From: Pseudorhodobacter antarcticus
GTDB lineage: Bacteria > Pseudomonadota > Alphaproteobacteria > Rhodobacterales > Rhodobacteraceae
Direction of reading: 5' to 3'
DNA length: 7,559 bases
Assembly (NCBI GenBank): GCA_945860375.1
Contig: CAMAQR010000105.1
Location: 1 to 7,559 of the forward strand
The notes beneath the pieces were generated by a model. That model made no database searches and was not told where the DNA came from. It saw only the letters and a program-made list of their open reading frames with translations. The stretch's first letter is position 1; every line of letters starts with the position of its first letter. Of the stretch, positions 1 through 6,246 are shown one piece after another. Both the position numbers and the translations under genes were made by a program.

Positions 1-199
1 GTCGGATAGCGGACAGCGCAAAGTTGGCGCACAACGGTGCCGCAGCTACAGCGCAGCGGTGCGAGCAAATTTGATCATAGCCGCGTGGGATGGCCAATGT
101 GCTCGCAGAGCATGGCTGCTGAAGTATTTGCCACAAAATCACCCTAAAATCTGCTGAAAGCGATCCAAGCTGCGCGAGCCAGGTTGCGCTCAGCTAGCA

Positions 200-213
200 C
201 ATTGAATTCAATG
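200..213. repeat. 14-bp perfect palindrome
   Basis: The sequence CATTGAATTCAATG is fully self-complementary. It has no loop, so it looks more like a protein-binding dyad (or chance) than an RNA hairpin. It lies 76 nt to the left of the larger palindrome at 290-316. No function can be assigned. Confidence 0.5.
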
Positions 214-289
214 CCGTATTTTCGTGATTTCTGCAGGATTTTTCAGTATCAGCCCCCTGCCCTGTGGCTGCAGTGCATCGAGGTCTCCC

Positions 290-316
290 AAACATCTTCA
301 GATTCTGAAGATGTTT
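290..316. repeat. 27-bp palindrome (13-bp perfect arms, 1-nt centre); terminator or operator candidate
   Basis: The left arm AAACATCTTCAGA (290-302) and the right arm TCTGAAGATGTTT (304-316) are exact reverse complements around a single T at 303. As RNA this could fold into a hairpin with an 11-12 bp stem on either strand. It sits 172 nt beyond the stop codon of the last operon gene, so it may end the transcript. However, the stem is A/U-rich and the U run after it is only three bases, so it is not a classic intrinsic terminator. A dimeric regulator's binding site is the main alternative. Confidence 0.6.
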
Positions 317-340
317 CGCTCCAAAAACGTCATTCGCTGA

Positions 341-352
341 CAGTTCGAACTG
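341..352. repeat. 12-bp perfect palindrome
   Basis: CAGTTCGAACTG is fully self-complementary. It lies 24 nt to the right of the 27-bp palindrome, in the same gene-free region. It may be an operator half of a larger site or simply chance. Confidence 0.4.
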
Positions 353-361
353 ATCACGCTG

Positions 362-379
362 TGTCGTGTCAGCACGACA
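362..379. repeat. Short GC-containing stem-loop (7-bp stem, 4-nt loop)
   Basis: The arms TGTCGTG (362-368) and CACGACA (373-379) pair perfectly around the loop TCAG. In the operon transcript the hairpin is preceded, not followed, by a run of U, so it does not have the form of an intrinsic terminator for the minus strand. It could protect the 3' end of the mRNA or have no role. Confidence 0.4.
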
Positions 380-488
380 AAACGGCACCAAGCTGAAAAA
401 TCGCGGCGCAGTCGCGGCAGAAATATCGCGCACGTTTGGGGTCGCACTGGAAACAGGGAGGCATAACCACGCCAGGACGCCAAAACAC

Positions 489-1070
489 TCAGCGTAATCC
501 GTCCATCTGGCTGATCTGGCCTGCCTCCAGCCCGCCCATGCGGCTATGAATTCGTGGTCCACAGGTCATGGCCAGTATAAAAACCAACTCATCAGGGCGC
601 GGGCCGTCGGACACACCCAGTTCCATTCCGTCGAAATGGCTGCGCACATAGGCCGCGTTGATATGTCCAATGGGCACGTCGATCCGTGCGCCAAATCCAC
701 CCACCTTCTTGGCCGATGGAACGATTGCCAGCGCCTTGCCCAGCCTGTCGCGCATCGCATAGCCTCCCGGCACATGCCACAGAGCGCCATGTTCCAATTC
801 ACCCGCAGTTCCGACAATAGACCCTTTGCCATATCCGTCTATCAGTGTCACGTTCCCGCCAAGTGCACGAACCAGCCTGTCGGTCAACTCAAGGCCCAAA
901 GGCTTCAAATCTTCCATCGCTGTTGTCAGGTCTGCCACATAACGCCCGGCAAAAGGATTCCTGACCACGGCCATCGCCGCGGCCCGCAGGCGAGGCCGGT
1001 CCACGGGCGGTCCACCGTCGTGGAAAATTTCCTCGAGGGTCACGACGATCTTGCGCAAGGGGAAATCCAT
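489..1070 (-). CDS. DUF1185 / 'amino acid synthesis' family protein (PF06684)
   Basis: This 193-residue protein has a length typical of the family and appears complete. I recognise the family from its central and C-terminal blocks: a glycine-rich YGKGSIVGTAGELEH segment (about 80-94), IVPSAKKVGGFGARIDVP (about 116-133), and HINAAYVRSHFDGMEL followed by GPRPDEL and a terminal GPRIHSRMGG (about 136-180). Known structures of this family show a variant of the Bacillus chorismate mutase fold. The family name suggests amino acid metabolism, but no reaction is established. No signal peptide or membrane segment is visible, so it should be cytoplasmic. The start at 1070 is chosen because AAAGGA (1078-1083) lies 7 nt upstream; an in-frame Met at 1139 would overlap the marR gene and lacks support. 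It is the last gene of the operon, 43 nt after marR, which suggests a late step in catabolism of the imported compound. Confidence 0.88.
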   Translation of the reverse strand: MDFPLRKIVVTLEEIFHDGGPPVDRPRLRAAAMAVVRNPFAGRYVADLTTAMEDLKPLGLELTDRLVRALGGNVTLIDGYGKGSIVGTAGELEHGALWHVPGGYAMRDRLGKALAIVPSAKKVGGFGARIDVPIGHINAAYVRSHFDGMELGVSDGPRPDELVFILAMTCGPRIHSRMGGLEAGQISQMDGLR

Positions 1071-1113
1071 CTGGTGGTCCTTTGTGTCAGGGGGCAGTCT
1101 TTTGCAGCAGGGA

Positions 1114-1593
1114 TCAGGCCAATAGCCGCAGCGCTGCAATAAAGCGTTCGCGGTCCTTGGGTTTCAGGGGGGCAAGGAGTTGTTCGCGGACGGCAAGTGA
1201 CAGAGGCAGCATCCGCAATGTATTATCTTCGCCCATGGGCGACAGGTGCACGAGGTTGACGCGTTGGTCGACTTCGGACGCCGTTCGTTCGACAAGTCCC
1301 ATGTCCTGCAACCGCCGCAGCATTGTGGAGAGGGTTGCGGTATCGATCGCCGTGATGCGACCTAGAGCGATCTGGGAAAGAGGCCCGTACCGCAAAAGGG
1401 TCGCCATGATCGCAAGTTGAGTGGGCGTGATGTTTTGCCCCTCAAATGCCTGCTGAAACAGCGCTGTCGCCCGCTGATGCACAAGACGGACAAGGTGGGC
1501 GTAATGGTCCTCAAGTTTGTATCCGATCACTTCCAGACTGGCGTCAATCTCGGCCTGTGACCGCCGCTTTGCGGGGGGGGGAGCGTCTTTCAT
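1114..1593 (-). CDS. MarR-family transcriptional regulator
   Basis: This 159-residue protein has the usual MarR length. An N-terminal dimerisation helix (about 17-50, containing LVRLVHQRATALFQQAF) leads into a winged helix-turn-helix: PTQLAIMATLLRYGPLSQIALGRITAIDTATLSTMLRRLQ spans about 57-96, and the wing has the hallmark ERTASEVDQRVNLVHLSPMG, with Asp109 and Arg111. A C-terminal helical region (about 125-159) completes the dimer interface. The Q-R helix and 'Q-LGR-TA-D-AT' recognition pattern resembles regulators of aromatic and nicotinate breakdown such as NicR, but this is only likeness. AGGAAAG lies 8 nt before the ATG at 1593, which supports this start. MarR proteins usually act as repressors released by a small ligand; here the ligand would be inferred to be a pathway substrate or product. 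Codons 4-7 contain nine consecutive C bases, an unusual feature. The gene lies inside the operon, so autoregulation is likely. Confidence 0.93.
   Translation of the reverse strand: MKDAPPPAKRRSQAEIDASLEVIGYKLEDHYAHLVRLVHQRATALFQQAFEGQNITPTQLAIMATLLRYGPLSQIALGRITAIDTATLSTMLRRLQDMGLVERTASEVDQRVNLVHLSPMGEDNTLRMLPLSLAVREQLLAPLKPKDRERFIAALRLLA
1573..1581 (-). repeat. Homopolymer run of nine C (coding strand) in the 5' end of marR
   Basis: The coding strand reads GCT CCC CCC CCC GCA at codons 4-8, giving nine consecutive C bases that encode Pro5-Pro7. Loss of one C would bring a TGA at about codon 22; gain of one C would bring a TGA at about codon 17. Either change would therefore remove the whole DNA-binding domain. 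Such runs can slip during replication and are also prone to sequencing error. Confidence 0.75.
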
Positions 1594-1623
1594 CCGGTAC
1601 TCTTTCCTGCTTTACGGGCCAAT

Positions 1624-2268
1624 TCAGGCGGGAGGAACTTCGTTTTCAACGACCTCACTGCCATCCATGGCCGCGATCACGGCCCCACTGCGCGACACAG
1701 CACCGAAATGGGTGGCGATGTCGTAAAGGCTCGATTCTTGTTCCCTTGGACCCGTCGCCGCACAGGCGTCGGCGGGAACGACCACGTCATATCCAAGAAA
1801 GAAGGCGTCGTGAACGGTAGAGCGGACACAAATATTCGTTACCACACCGAAAACCACCAACTGATCGATCCGCATGTCTTTCATCACCAGATCGAGATCG
1901 GTCTGAAAGAAAGCCGAATAGCGGTGCTTGATCACGCGGATATCGTCGGGGTGCGGCGCCAGATCGTCGATCACCTGCGTGGCCCAAGTGTTTTCGATTC
2001 CGTGCGGCGTGCGCTTGACCCACTCGCGGTCGCAGCGCATATTTTTTCTGTGGCTGTCGATGACAAAGACGACTGGTACATCGAGCCTCCGTGCTCGCGC
2101 AATCAGCGCGGTCTGCGCAGGAATAAGGTTTTCGTAACCCGGCAGAACCATTTTGCCGCCTGGTTTGCAGAATTCGTTGATCATATCGATCACCACCACG
2201 GCCGTGCGTGCGGGGTTCAGGGTCAGTGCCCCGTCCTGCCGTTTGGCGGAAAATACATCGATCATCAT
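1624..2268 (-). CDS. Isochorismatase-like cysteine hydrolase (RutB/biuret hydrolase-like amidohydrolase)
   Basis: This 214-residue cytoplasmic protein belongs to the isochorismatase/cysteine hydrolase superfamily. The triad is visible: Asp28 in VVVIDMINEF, Lys114 in VIKHRYSAFF, and the nucleophile Cys147 in GVVTNICVRST, which also carries the usual cis-peptide segment VVTN. A conserved tail (HDAFFLGYDVVVPADACAA, about 153-171) follows. The RYSAFF-TDLD-L block is close to that of ureidoacrylate (RutB) and related carbamoyl-amide hydrolases. The PncA metal-binding pattern (DWH...H...H) is not present, so nicotinamidase is unlikely. Likely reaction: hydrolysis of an amide or carbamoyl group, releasing ammonia (or CO2 and ammonia). 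Start: two ATG codons are adjacent at 2268 and 2265; AGGGGG lies about 6 nt before the first and overlaps the stop of the upstream hydrolase gene. The exact substrate cannot be read from sequence; maleamate or N-carbamoylsarcosine amidases are alternatives. Confidence 0.9.
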   Translation of the reverse strand: MMIDVFSAKRQDGALTLNPARTAVVVIDMINEFCKPGGKMVLPGYENLIPAQTALIARARRLDVPVVFVIDSHRKNMRCDREWVKRTPHGIENTWATQVIDDLAPHPDDIRVIKHRYSAFFQTDLDLVMKDMRIDQLVVFGVVTNICVRSTVHDAFFLGYDVVVPADACAATGPREQESSLYDIATHFGAVSRSGAVIAAMDGSEVVENEVPPA

Positions 2269-2280
2269 CCGATCCCCCTG

Positions 2281-3210
2281 TCAGTCGCGCAGCAGTGCAT
2301 AAAGCATGTCAAAGAAACGCTCGGAATCCACGGACGAAGCGACATGCACGTTGGTCCCCAACTGGCGCTCGTTCCAGAAATCTGCCACCGTCGCCCCAAA
2401 GGTGAAGGTCCCTGTAAGGTCCACCGCAACATGTGCGTCGCGCGTGGTGATCAGAGTGGGGTCGATCACGGCGGCCAAGGCCAGAGGATCATGCAGCGCC
2501 CCGCCTACCCCCATCTGCCCGCGGTGCAGCTTTTCATAAAACTTCAGCCAATCCAGCACGACCCGGCCAAGGGGGGTGTCGATCTTGCGCAATTGGGCGA
2601 ATTGCGGTTCCTCGACAATGACATGCATGGTCACATCTAGGCCGACCATCGTGACATCCAGCCCGCTGTTGATCACAATCCGGGCGGCCTCAGGGTCGCA
2701 GAATATATTGAACTCGGTCGGCGTGATGTATTCCGTGCGCCGATACATAGCGCCCCCCATCAGGACGATGCGGGCGATTTTCGATTTCAGGCTCGGGTAT
2801 TTCAGCAAAAGAAAGCCAATATTGGTCAATGGCCCGGTTGCAACGAGAGTTACAGGCTCTGCTGCAGCGCGCAGGTGATGGGCCAGAAATTCGACTGCGT
2901 GGAGTGGATCAAGCCGTGTTTTCGGCTTTGGCAGATACGGAGAACCCTCCAATCCCGATGGTCCGTCCGCCGTCCCTAGGACGAGTTCACGCGCCAAGGG
3001 CGACAGACATCCCGCCGCCACGCGCACATCCTTAGCGCCAATGAATTCAAGAATCCGGAGCGCATTGTCTGTCGTGCGGTCCAGTGTCGCGTTGCCGCAG
3101 ACGATAGACACCCCCAACAAATCGATGGCGGGCGACCGATGCGCCATGACCAGCGCAATCGCGTCGTCATGACCCGGATCACAATCCAGCAGAACGGGAA
3201 CGGGTTTCAT
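2281..3210 (-). CDS. Nucleoside hydrolase A (inosine-uridine preferring family, group I-like)
   Basis: This 309-residue protein has the typical family length and appears complete. Nucleoside hydrolases split the N-glycosidic bond of ribonucleosides to give ribose and a free base. The calcium and ribose-binding set is present: DCDPGHDD at 9-16 (Asp9, Asp11, Asp15, Asp16), Asn40, Thr125 in VATGPLTN, the LMGG motif at 150-153, Glu166 and Asn168 in EFNIFCDPEAA, and His240-Asp241 in LHDPLA. His240 matches the leaving-group His241 of the Crithidia enzyme, so I place it in group I. One difference: the position matching His82 of the Crithidia enzyme is Asp82 (ADGPSGLEG instead of HGESG). No signal peptide is visible, so it acts in the cytoplasm. 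The start forms an ATGA overlap with the preceding gene and has AAAGGAAGG upstream. Purine or pyrimidine preference cannot be told. Confidence 0.95.
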   Translation of the reverse strand: MKPVPVLLDCDPGHDDAIALVMAHRSPAIDLLGVSIVCGNATLDRTTDNALRILEFIGAKDVRVAAGCLSPLARELVLGTADGPSGLEGSPYLPKPKTRLDPLHAVEFLAHHLRAAAEPVTLVATGPLTNIGFLLLKYPSLKSKIARIVLMGGAMYRRTEYITPTEFNIFCDPEAARIVINSGLDVTMVGLDVTMHVIVEEPQFAQLRKIDTPLGRVVLDWLKFYEKLHRGQMGVGGALHDPLALAAVIDPTLITTRDAHVAVDLTGTFTFGATVADFWNERQLGTNVHVASSVDSERFFDMLYALLRD

Positions 3211-4223
3211 TGCGGCCTTCCTTTGTCGACGGCCCGCAAGGCCGCCTTGAACAGCGCCATAAACCCGCGCCCGTCCAGGTCTTCACATACCCGGGTTGTC
3301 ACTGGCCCCTTGAAATCAAGAATTTGCCGCCCCCGGTGCACCACTGTTTGTCCACGAACCAGCCGTTCTGACAGGGCCACGTCGACGAAATGCGGTTTGG
3401 TCATGGTGAACAGGTCTGGCCGGATCACCGTCGTCAGTGCGATAGCGTCATCCAGTGGAAAGCCCACCAGTTCAAAGAATTCGCGCCAGATGTCTATATA
3501 GATCGGGAAGGTGTCGATGACGTGGTCCACCACCGGACCACGCGGACCCGCCGCAAAATCTGCAAGGTCGTCGCGGGTCAGCATGGACGGGGCGACGCGG
3601 TTGTCCTCGCAGATATCCAACGGCACAAGGATCACTGGGGCACCTGACCGCAGGACGACGCGGGCCGCCTCGGGATCGGCCCAGATATTATATTCTGACA
3701 CAGGTGTGATGTTGCCGGGGGTGTGGAAACAACCGCCCAGCACGACGAACTGCTTCACCAGCATTGCTATATCGGGGGCCTGTCTTAAAGCCAACGCGAC
3801 GTTTGTTTGCGGCCCGGTCGCCACAACCGAGATTTCGCCCGGTGAAGTGCGAATGGTGTCGATGATGAAATCGACGGCATGCCGGTCCATTGCTTGGCGA
3901 ATGGGTTCCGGTGCAGGGGGGTTGAACCCGGTCAACCGGTCACCGAACCGGGCGCGCAGGCGTTTTTCAAAATGGACCGGAGCCTCCATGTCCCTGGGGT
4001 CATTGCCGACGATGGGTCTCCAAGCTCCGGCGGCGACGGGCACGTCATCGCGCCCCGCCAGCGTCAAAGTGTTCAGCACGACGCGCGTGACCTGTTCGAC
4101 GCTGCCAGCGGCCCCGGTAACCGCTGTCACACCCTCCAGTTTTACGCCCGGCGCACCCAATGCGAACAAGATCGCCAGAATGTCATCGCCTGCACCATCT
4201 ACATCCAGAATGATCCGTTCCAT
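3207..4223 (-). CDS. Nucleoside hydrolase B, divergent active site
   Basis: This is a second, clearly different member of the nucleoside hydrolase family (338 residues). It keeps the calcium-site aspartates in DVDGAGDD (Asp7, Asp9, Asp13, Asp14), Thr136 in VVATGPQTN, LGG at 162-164, and Glu177 and Asn179 in EYNIWADPEAA. It departs from the standard enzymes in three places: the signature reads DGAGDD instead of DPGxDD, the usual ribose-binding Asn39 is Ala38 in VTGAAG, and the leaving-group His before the last calcium Asp is Asp258 (FPLDDAIAL instead of HDPLA). A longer segment (about 74-110) replaces the usual HG-SG loop. It may act on a different N-riboside, use another group to activate the leaving group, or pair with NH-A. 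Start: ATG at 4223 overlaps the permease stop (TGATG), with AGGGAA just upstream; a TTG directly before it is possible but less likely. Confidence 0.92.
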   Translation of the reverse strand: MERIILDVDGAGDDILAILFALGAPGVKLEGVTAVTGAAGSVEQVTRVVLNTLTLAGRDDVPVAAGAWRPIVGNDPRDMEAPVHFEKRLRARFGDRLTGFNPPAPEPIRQAMDRHAVDFIIDTIRTSPGEISVVATGPQTNVALALRQAPDIAMLVKQFVVLGGCFHTPGNITPVSEYNIWADPEAARVVLRSGAPVILVPLDICEDNRVAPSMLTRDDLADFAAGPRGPVVDHVIDTFPIYIDIWREFFELVGFPLDDAIALTTVIRPDLFTMTKPHFVDVALSERLVRGQTVVHRGRQILDFKGPVTTRVCEDLDGRGFMALFKAALRAVDKGRPQ

Positions 4224-5185
4224 CAACTTCCCTGTCCTTTTGCGACGACCGGGGCCGTCAGGTGTTGCAGTGTCTCACGGATGATCTTTGGCCTTTGCCG
4301 CCACGACAGCAAGAACAGCGCCGATACCGACACGACAAAGGGCACCATCAGCACAAGGTAGGACGATACCCCCATTGTCTGCAAACGCAGCGACGCCGCA
4401 TCGGCAAAGCCGAACAGCAGGCAGCCCAGCAGTACCTTGACCGGATCGCCACCCGAAAAAATCAGGACAGCCACCGCCATGAACCCACGTCCTGACGACA
4501 TGTTTTCCGCAAACATGACGATGTACCCCAGCGATAGATGCACTCCCGCGGCTCCGGCAAGTACGCCGCAGATCAAGGACGCGATGTGCTGCATCCGCGC
4601 CGTGCGGATACCAAGCGATTGCGCTGCCTCAGGCTTTTCCCCTGTGACCCGGATGTAAAGACCAAGGCGGGTGCGAAACAGGATGACCCAGACCAAAAAC
4701 ACCAGTGCAAAGGCGGTGTAGACCAACGGCGTATAGCCCGACAGTATCTGACCCAGTGGGCGGATGTCGTGGATCAAGGGCACGTGAATTCGGGGCATCC
4801 CCACAATGGCAGGGTTCACGATAGAACCGCGCACCCCGAAAATCGCCTTGGTCAGCGAAATCGTCAGCCCACCCGCCATGATGTTCAGGGCAAGCCCCAC
4901 AACAACCTCGTTCGCCCGCAACGTCACCACAAAGACCGAGAATATCACAGCCATCAACACCGACGCTGTCACGCCAAAGACCAGACCGCCCAGCGCTGAC
5001 CCCGTCCACATTGATCCCAGCACGCCAAAAAACGCACCCATCAACATCTGGCCCTCTAGTCCGATGTTGAAAATGCCTGCCTTGGTGGTGAAAGCGCCAC
5101 CAAGGGCTACAAGCAGGATCGGCGCTGTCGTCCGCAAGATCGCAGCGATCAGCGAGATGGTGAAAACCTGTGTCAGAATTTCCAA
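4223..5185 (-). CDS. BMP-type nucleoside ABC transporter permease 2 (NupQ/YufQ-like)
   Basis: This 320-residue, strongly hydrophobic protein has about 8-10 membrane segments and belongs to the branched-chain/ribose-type permease family (PF02653). The signature AGIFNIGLEGQMLMGAF (about 36-52) is typical of the second permease of nucleoside importers. LRANEVVVGLALNIMAGGL follows, then a cytoplasmic GEKPEAAQSLGI loop (about 182-193), likely the contact with the ATPase. The start is an unusual TTG at 5185: GGAGAG lies 5 nt before it, and the product then begins directly with the first membrane helix, as expected. The gene overlaps the previous permease by 13 nt, so translation is probably coupled. 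It should form a heterodimer with permease 1 in the inner membrane. Riboflavin or another BMP substrate is possible, but the neighbouring nucleoside hydrolases favour nucleosides. Confidence 0.93.
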   Translation of the reverse strand: MEILTQVFTISLIAAILRTTAPILLVALGGAFTTKAGIFNIGLEGQMLMGAFFGVLGSMWTGSALGGLVFGVTASVLMAVIFSVFVVTLRANEVVVGLALNIMAGGLTISLTKAIFGVRGSIVNPAIVGMPRIHVPLIHDIRPLGQILSGYTPLVYTAFALVFLVWVILFRTRLGLYIRVTGEKPEAAQSLGIRTARMQHIASLICGVLAGAAGVHLSLGYIVMFAENMSSGRGFMAVAVLIFSGGDPVKVLLGCLLFGFADAASLRLQTMGVSSYLVLMVPFVVSVSALFLLSWRQRPKIIRETLQHLTAPVVAKGQGS

Positions 5186-6246
5186 CGTTTCTCTCCGCTG
5201 ATACCGCCCCGGCGGCGGATAAGGATCTGGGCCGATACACACAGGATGATCAGCGCTTGAATGACCGTGATGATTTCGCGGGAGGCACCGGTTTCCACTT
5301 CCATCAGCAGCGACCCTTTACGCAACGCGCCAAAGAACAGGGCCGCCACAACAACACCCAAGGGATTGCCGTTCGCCAAGAGAGCGGCAATCACCCCATC
5401 AAATCCGAAACCCGGCGCGAACCCTTCCATGAACCGGCGGTGTACACCCAGCGTCTCGATCCCGCCGGCTAGGCCGCCGATGGCACCCGAAGTCAACAGG
5501 ACGGCTACGATGTTGCGCTTGACCCGAACGCCGCCGTAGGCTGCGAATTTCGGGTTCGACCCCATCGCAGATACGGCATAACCCGCACCGGTATACCGCA
5601 GAAAGAGATACAGCCCTAGGGCAAGCGCCAGCCCGATGATCAACCCTGCATTAACACGTGACCCGTCCATCAACTGTGGCAGATAGGCCGTTTGTGCGAT
5701 TGGCGCCGTCTCGGACCAGCCACCGGGGCGTTTGAACACAGCGATGGTCAGGTACGACGTCAAAAGGACCGCGACATAGTTCATCAGGATCGTGGAGACG
5801 ACCTCGTTCGCATTGAAACGGGCGCGCATGATTGCCGGCAGAATGATCCACAACGCCCCGGCCAGCATCCCGGCGGTAAGCCCGACGACGACATGCAGCC
5901 CCGCCGGCAGGTTCAGCGTGAAACCGACCCAAGCAGCGGCGAAACCGCCAACATAAAGCTGGCCCTCGACCCCGATGTTGAACAAACCGCCCCGCAGCGC
6001 CACGCAGGCAGCGACACCGCAGACGATGATCGGCGTCGCCTGCAACAGGGATCCGGCGACATTCTCGGCGCTGCCCAAGGCTCCTCGCAACAGCACTTCG
6101 TAGACATGCAGCGGGCTTTCTCCGACCAGCCAGATGATAACAGCACCCCCGGCCAAAGCGATCAAAAGCGCCAGCATCTGCCCGATCAATCCTTGCGCCC
6201 AGACGGGCACTTGCCGCTCCGGGCGTGCGAGAGGGATGTCGGTCAT
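5173..6246 (-). CDS. BMP-type nucleoside ABC transporter permease 1 (NupP/YufP-like)
   Basis: This 357-residue inner-membrane protein of the PF02653 family has a short polar N-terminus (1-17) and about 8-10 hydrophobic segments. It carries the shared core RGGLFNIGVEGQLYVGGF (about 85-102), RARFNANEVVSTILMNYVAV (about 141-160) and a late ANGNPLGVVVAALFFGAL segment (about 291-308). Its extra first helix and periplasmic loop, compared with the shorter partner encoded next, is the usual pattern for permease pairs in nucleoside importers such as NupPQ. The loop AMGSNPKFAAYGGV (about 227-240) likely docks onto the ATPase. The ATG at 6246 overlaps the ATPase stop codon (ATGA), and AAAGG lies just upstream; longer in-frame starts run deep into the ATPase gene and are rejected. 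The role is inferred from family and context. Confidence 0.94.
   Translation of the reverse strand: MTDIPLARPERQVPVWAQGLIGQMLALLIALAGGAVIIWLVGESPLHVYEVLLRGALGSAENVAGSLLQATPIIVCGVAACVALRGGLFNIGVEGQLYVGGFAAAWVGFTLNLPAGLHVVVGLTAGMLAGALWIILPAIMRARFNANEVVSTILMNYVAVLLTSYLTIAVFKRPGGWSETAPIAQTAYLPQLMDGSRVNAGLIIGLALALGLYLFLRYTGAGYAVSAMGSNPKFAAYGGVRVKRNIVAVLLTSGAIGGLAGGIETLGVHRRFMEGFAPGFGFDGVIAALLANGNPLGVVVAALFFGALRKGSLLMEVETGASREIITVIQALIILCVSAQILIRRRGGISGEKRWKF
5191..5196 (-). promoter_or_regulatory. Ribosome binding site that decides the TTG start of permease 2
   Basis: GGAGAG on the minus strand lies 5 nt before TTG at 5185, inside the 3' end of the permease 1 gene. No ATG or GTG is suitably placed at the first membrane helix. 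The upstream start at 5242 would add about 19 polar residues, and it lies well inside permease 1. This makes TTG the best start. Confidence 0.65.

Larger units (their letters stand above)
1..488. other. Gene-free region downstream of the operon, with several inverted repeats
   Basis: I find no convincing gene here. The open frames are short, start with weak codons, lack a good ribosome binding site and match no family I recognise. The stretch is visibly richer in A+T than the neighbouring genes. It contains perfect dyads at 200-213, 290-316, 341-352 and 362-379. Because the operon ends at 489, this region is its 3' side. If the next gene to the left is also on the minus strand, it would be that gene's upstream region too. 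It could also hold the eroded remains of a mobile element, but nothing specific supports that. Confidence 0.6.

Noticed and set aside
2..157. Plus-strand frame open from the left edge, ending in TGA at 155-157
   Set aside because: Only 51 codons are visible, with no ATG and no recognisable motif; this length occurs readily by chance.
396..418. Possible intrinsic terminator with a T run after the operon
   Set aside because: On the minus strand GC-rich sequence is followed by TTTTT, but the GC part is a direct repeat (GCCGCGA twice), so only a 4-bp stem can form.
194..562. Minus-strand open frame of 122 codons overlapping the DUF1185 3' end
   Set aside because: It starts inside the DUF1185 gene in another frame, has no good ribosome binding site and no similarity I recognise; the 61-codon frame at 298-483 begins with TTG and is equally unsupported.
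546..1142. Plus-strand open frame of 198 codons
   Set aside because: It is antisense to the DUF1185 gene, whose protein matches a known family over its full length. It shows no domain of its own.
1594..1623. Separate promoter for marR
   Set aside because: The 30-nt gap contains a ribosome binding site but no room for, or likeness to, a full -35/-10 promoter.
1708..2640. Long open frame on the plus strand (310 codons)
   Set aside because: It lies antisense to the cysteine hydrolase and nucleoside hydrolase A genes, both with clear catalytic motifs. Its product is rich in His, Arg and Gln with no recognisable domain.
3915..3950. Inverted repeats with GGTT/AACC and CCGG in nucleoside hydrolase B
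   Set aside because: They are short, lie within a conserved coding frame, and are expected from GC-rich codon use.
3511..4284. Plus-strand open frame of 257 codons
   Set aside because: It is antisense to nucleoside hydrolase B. The Ser/Thr/Arg/Pro-rich product is typical of the opposite strand of a GC-rich gene.
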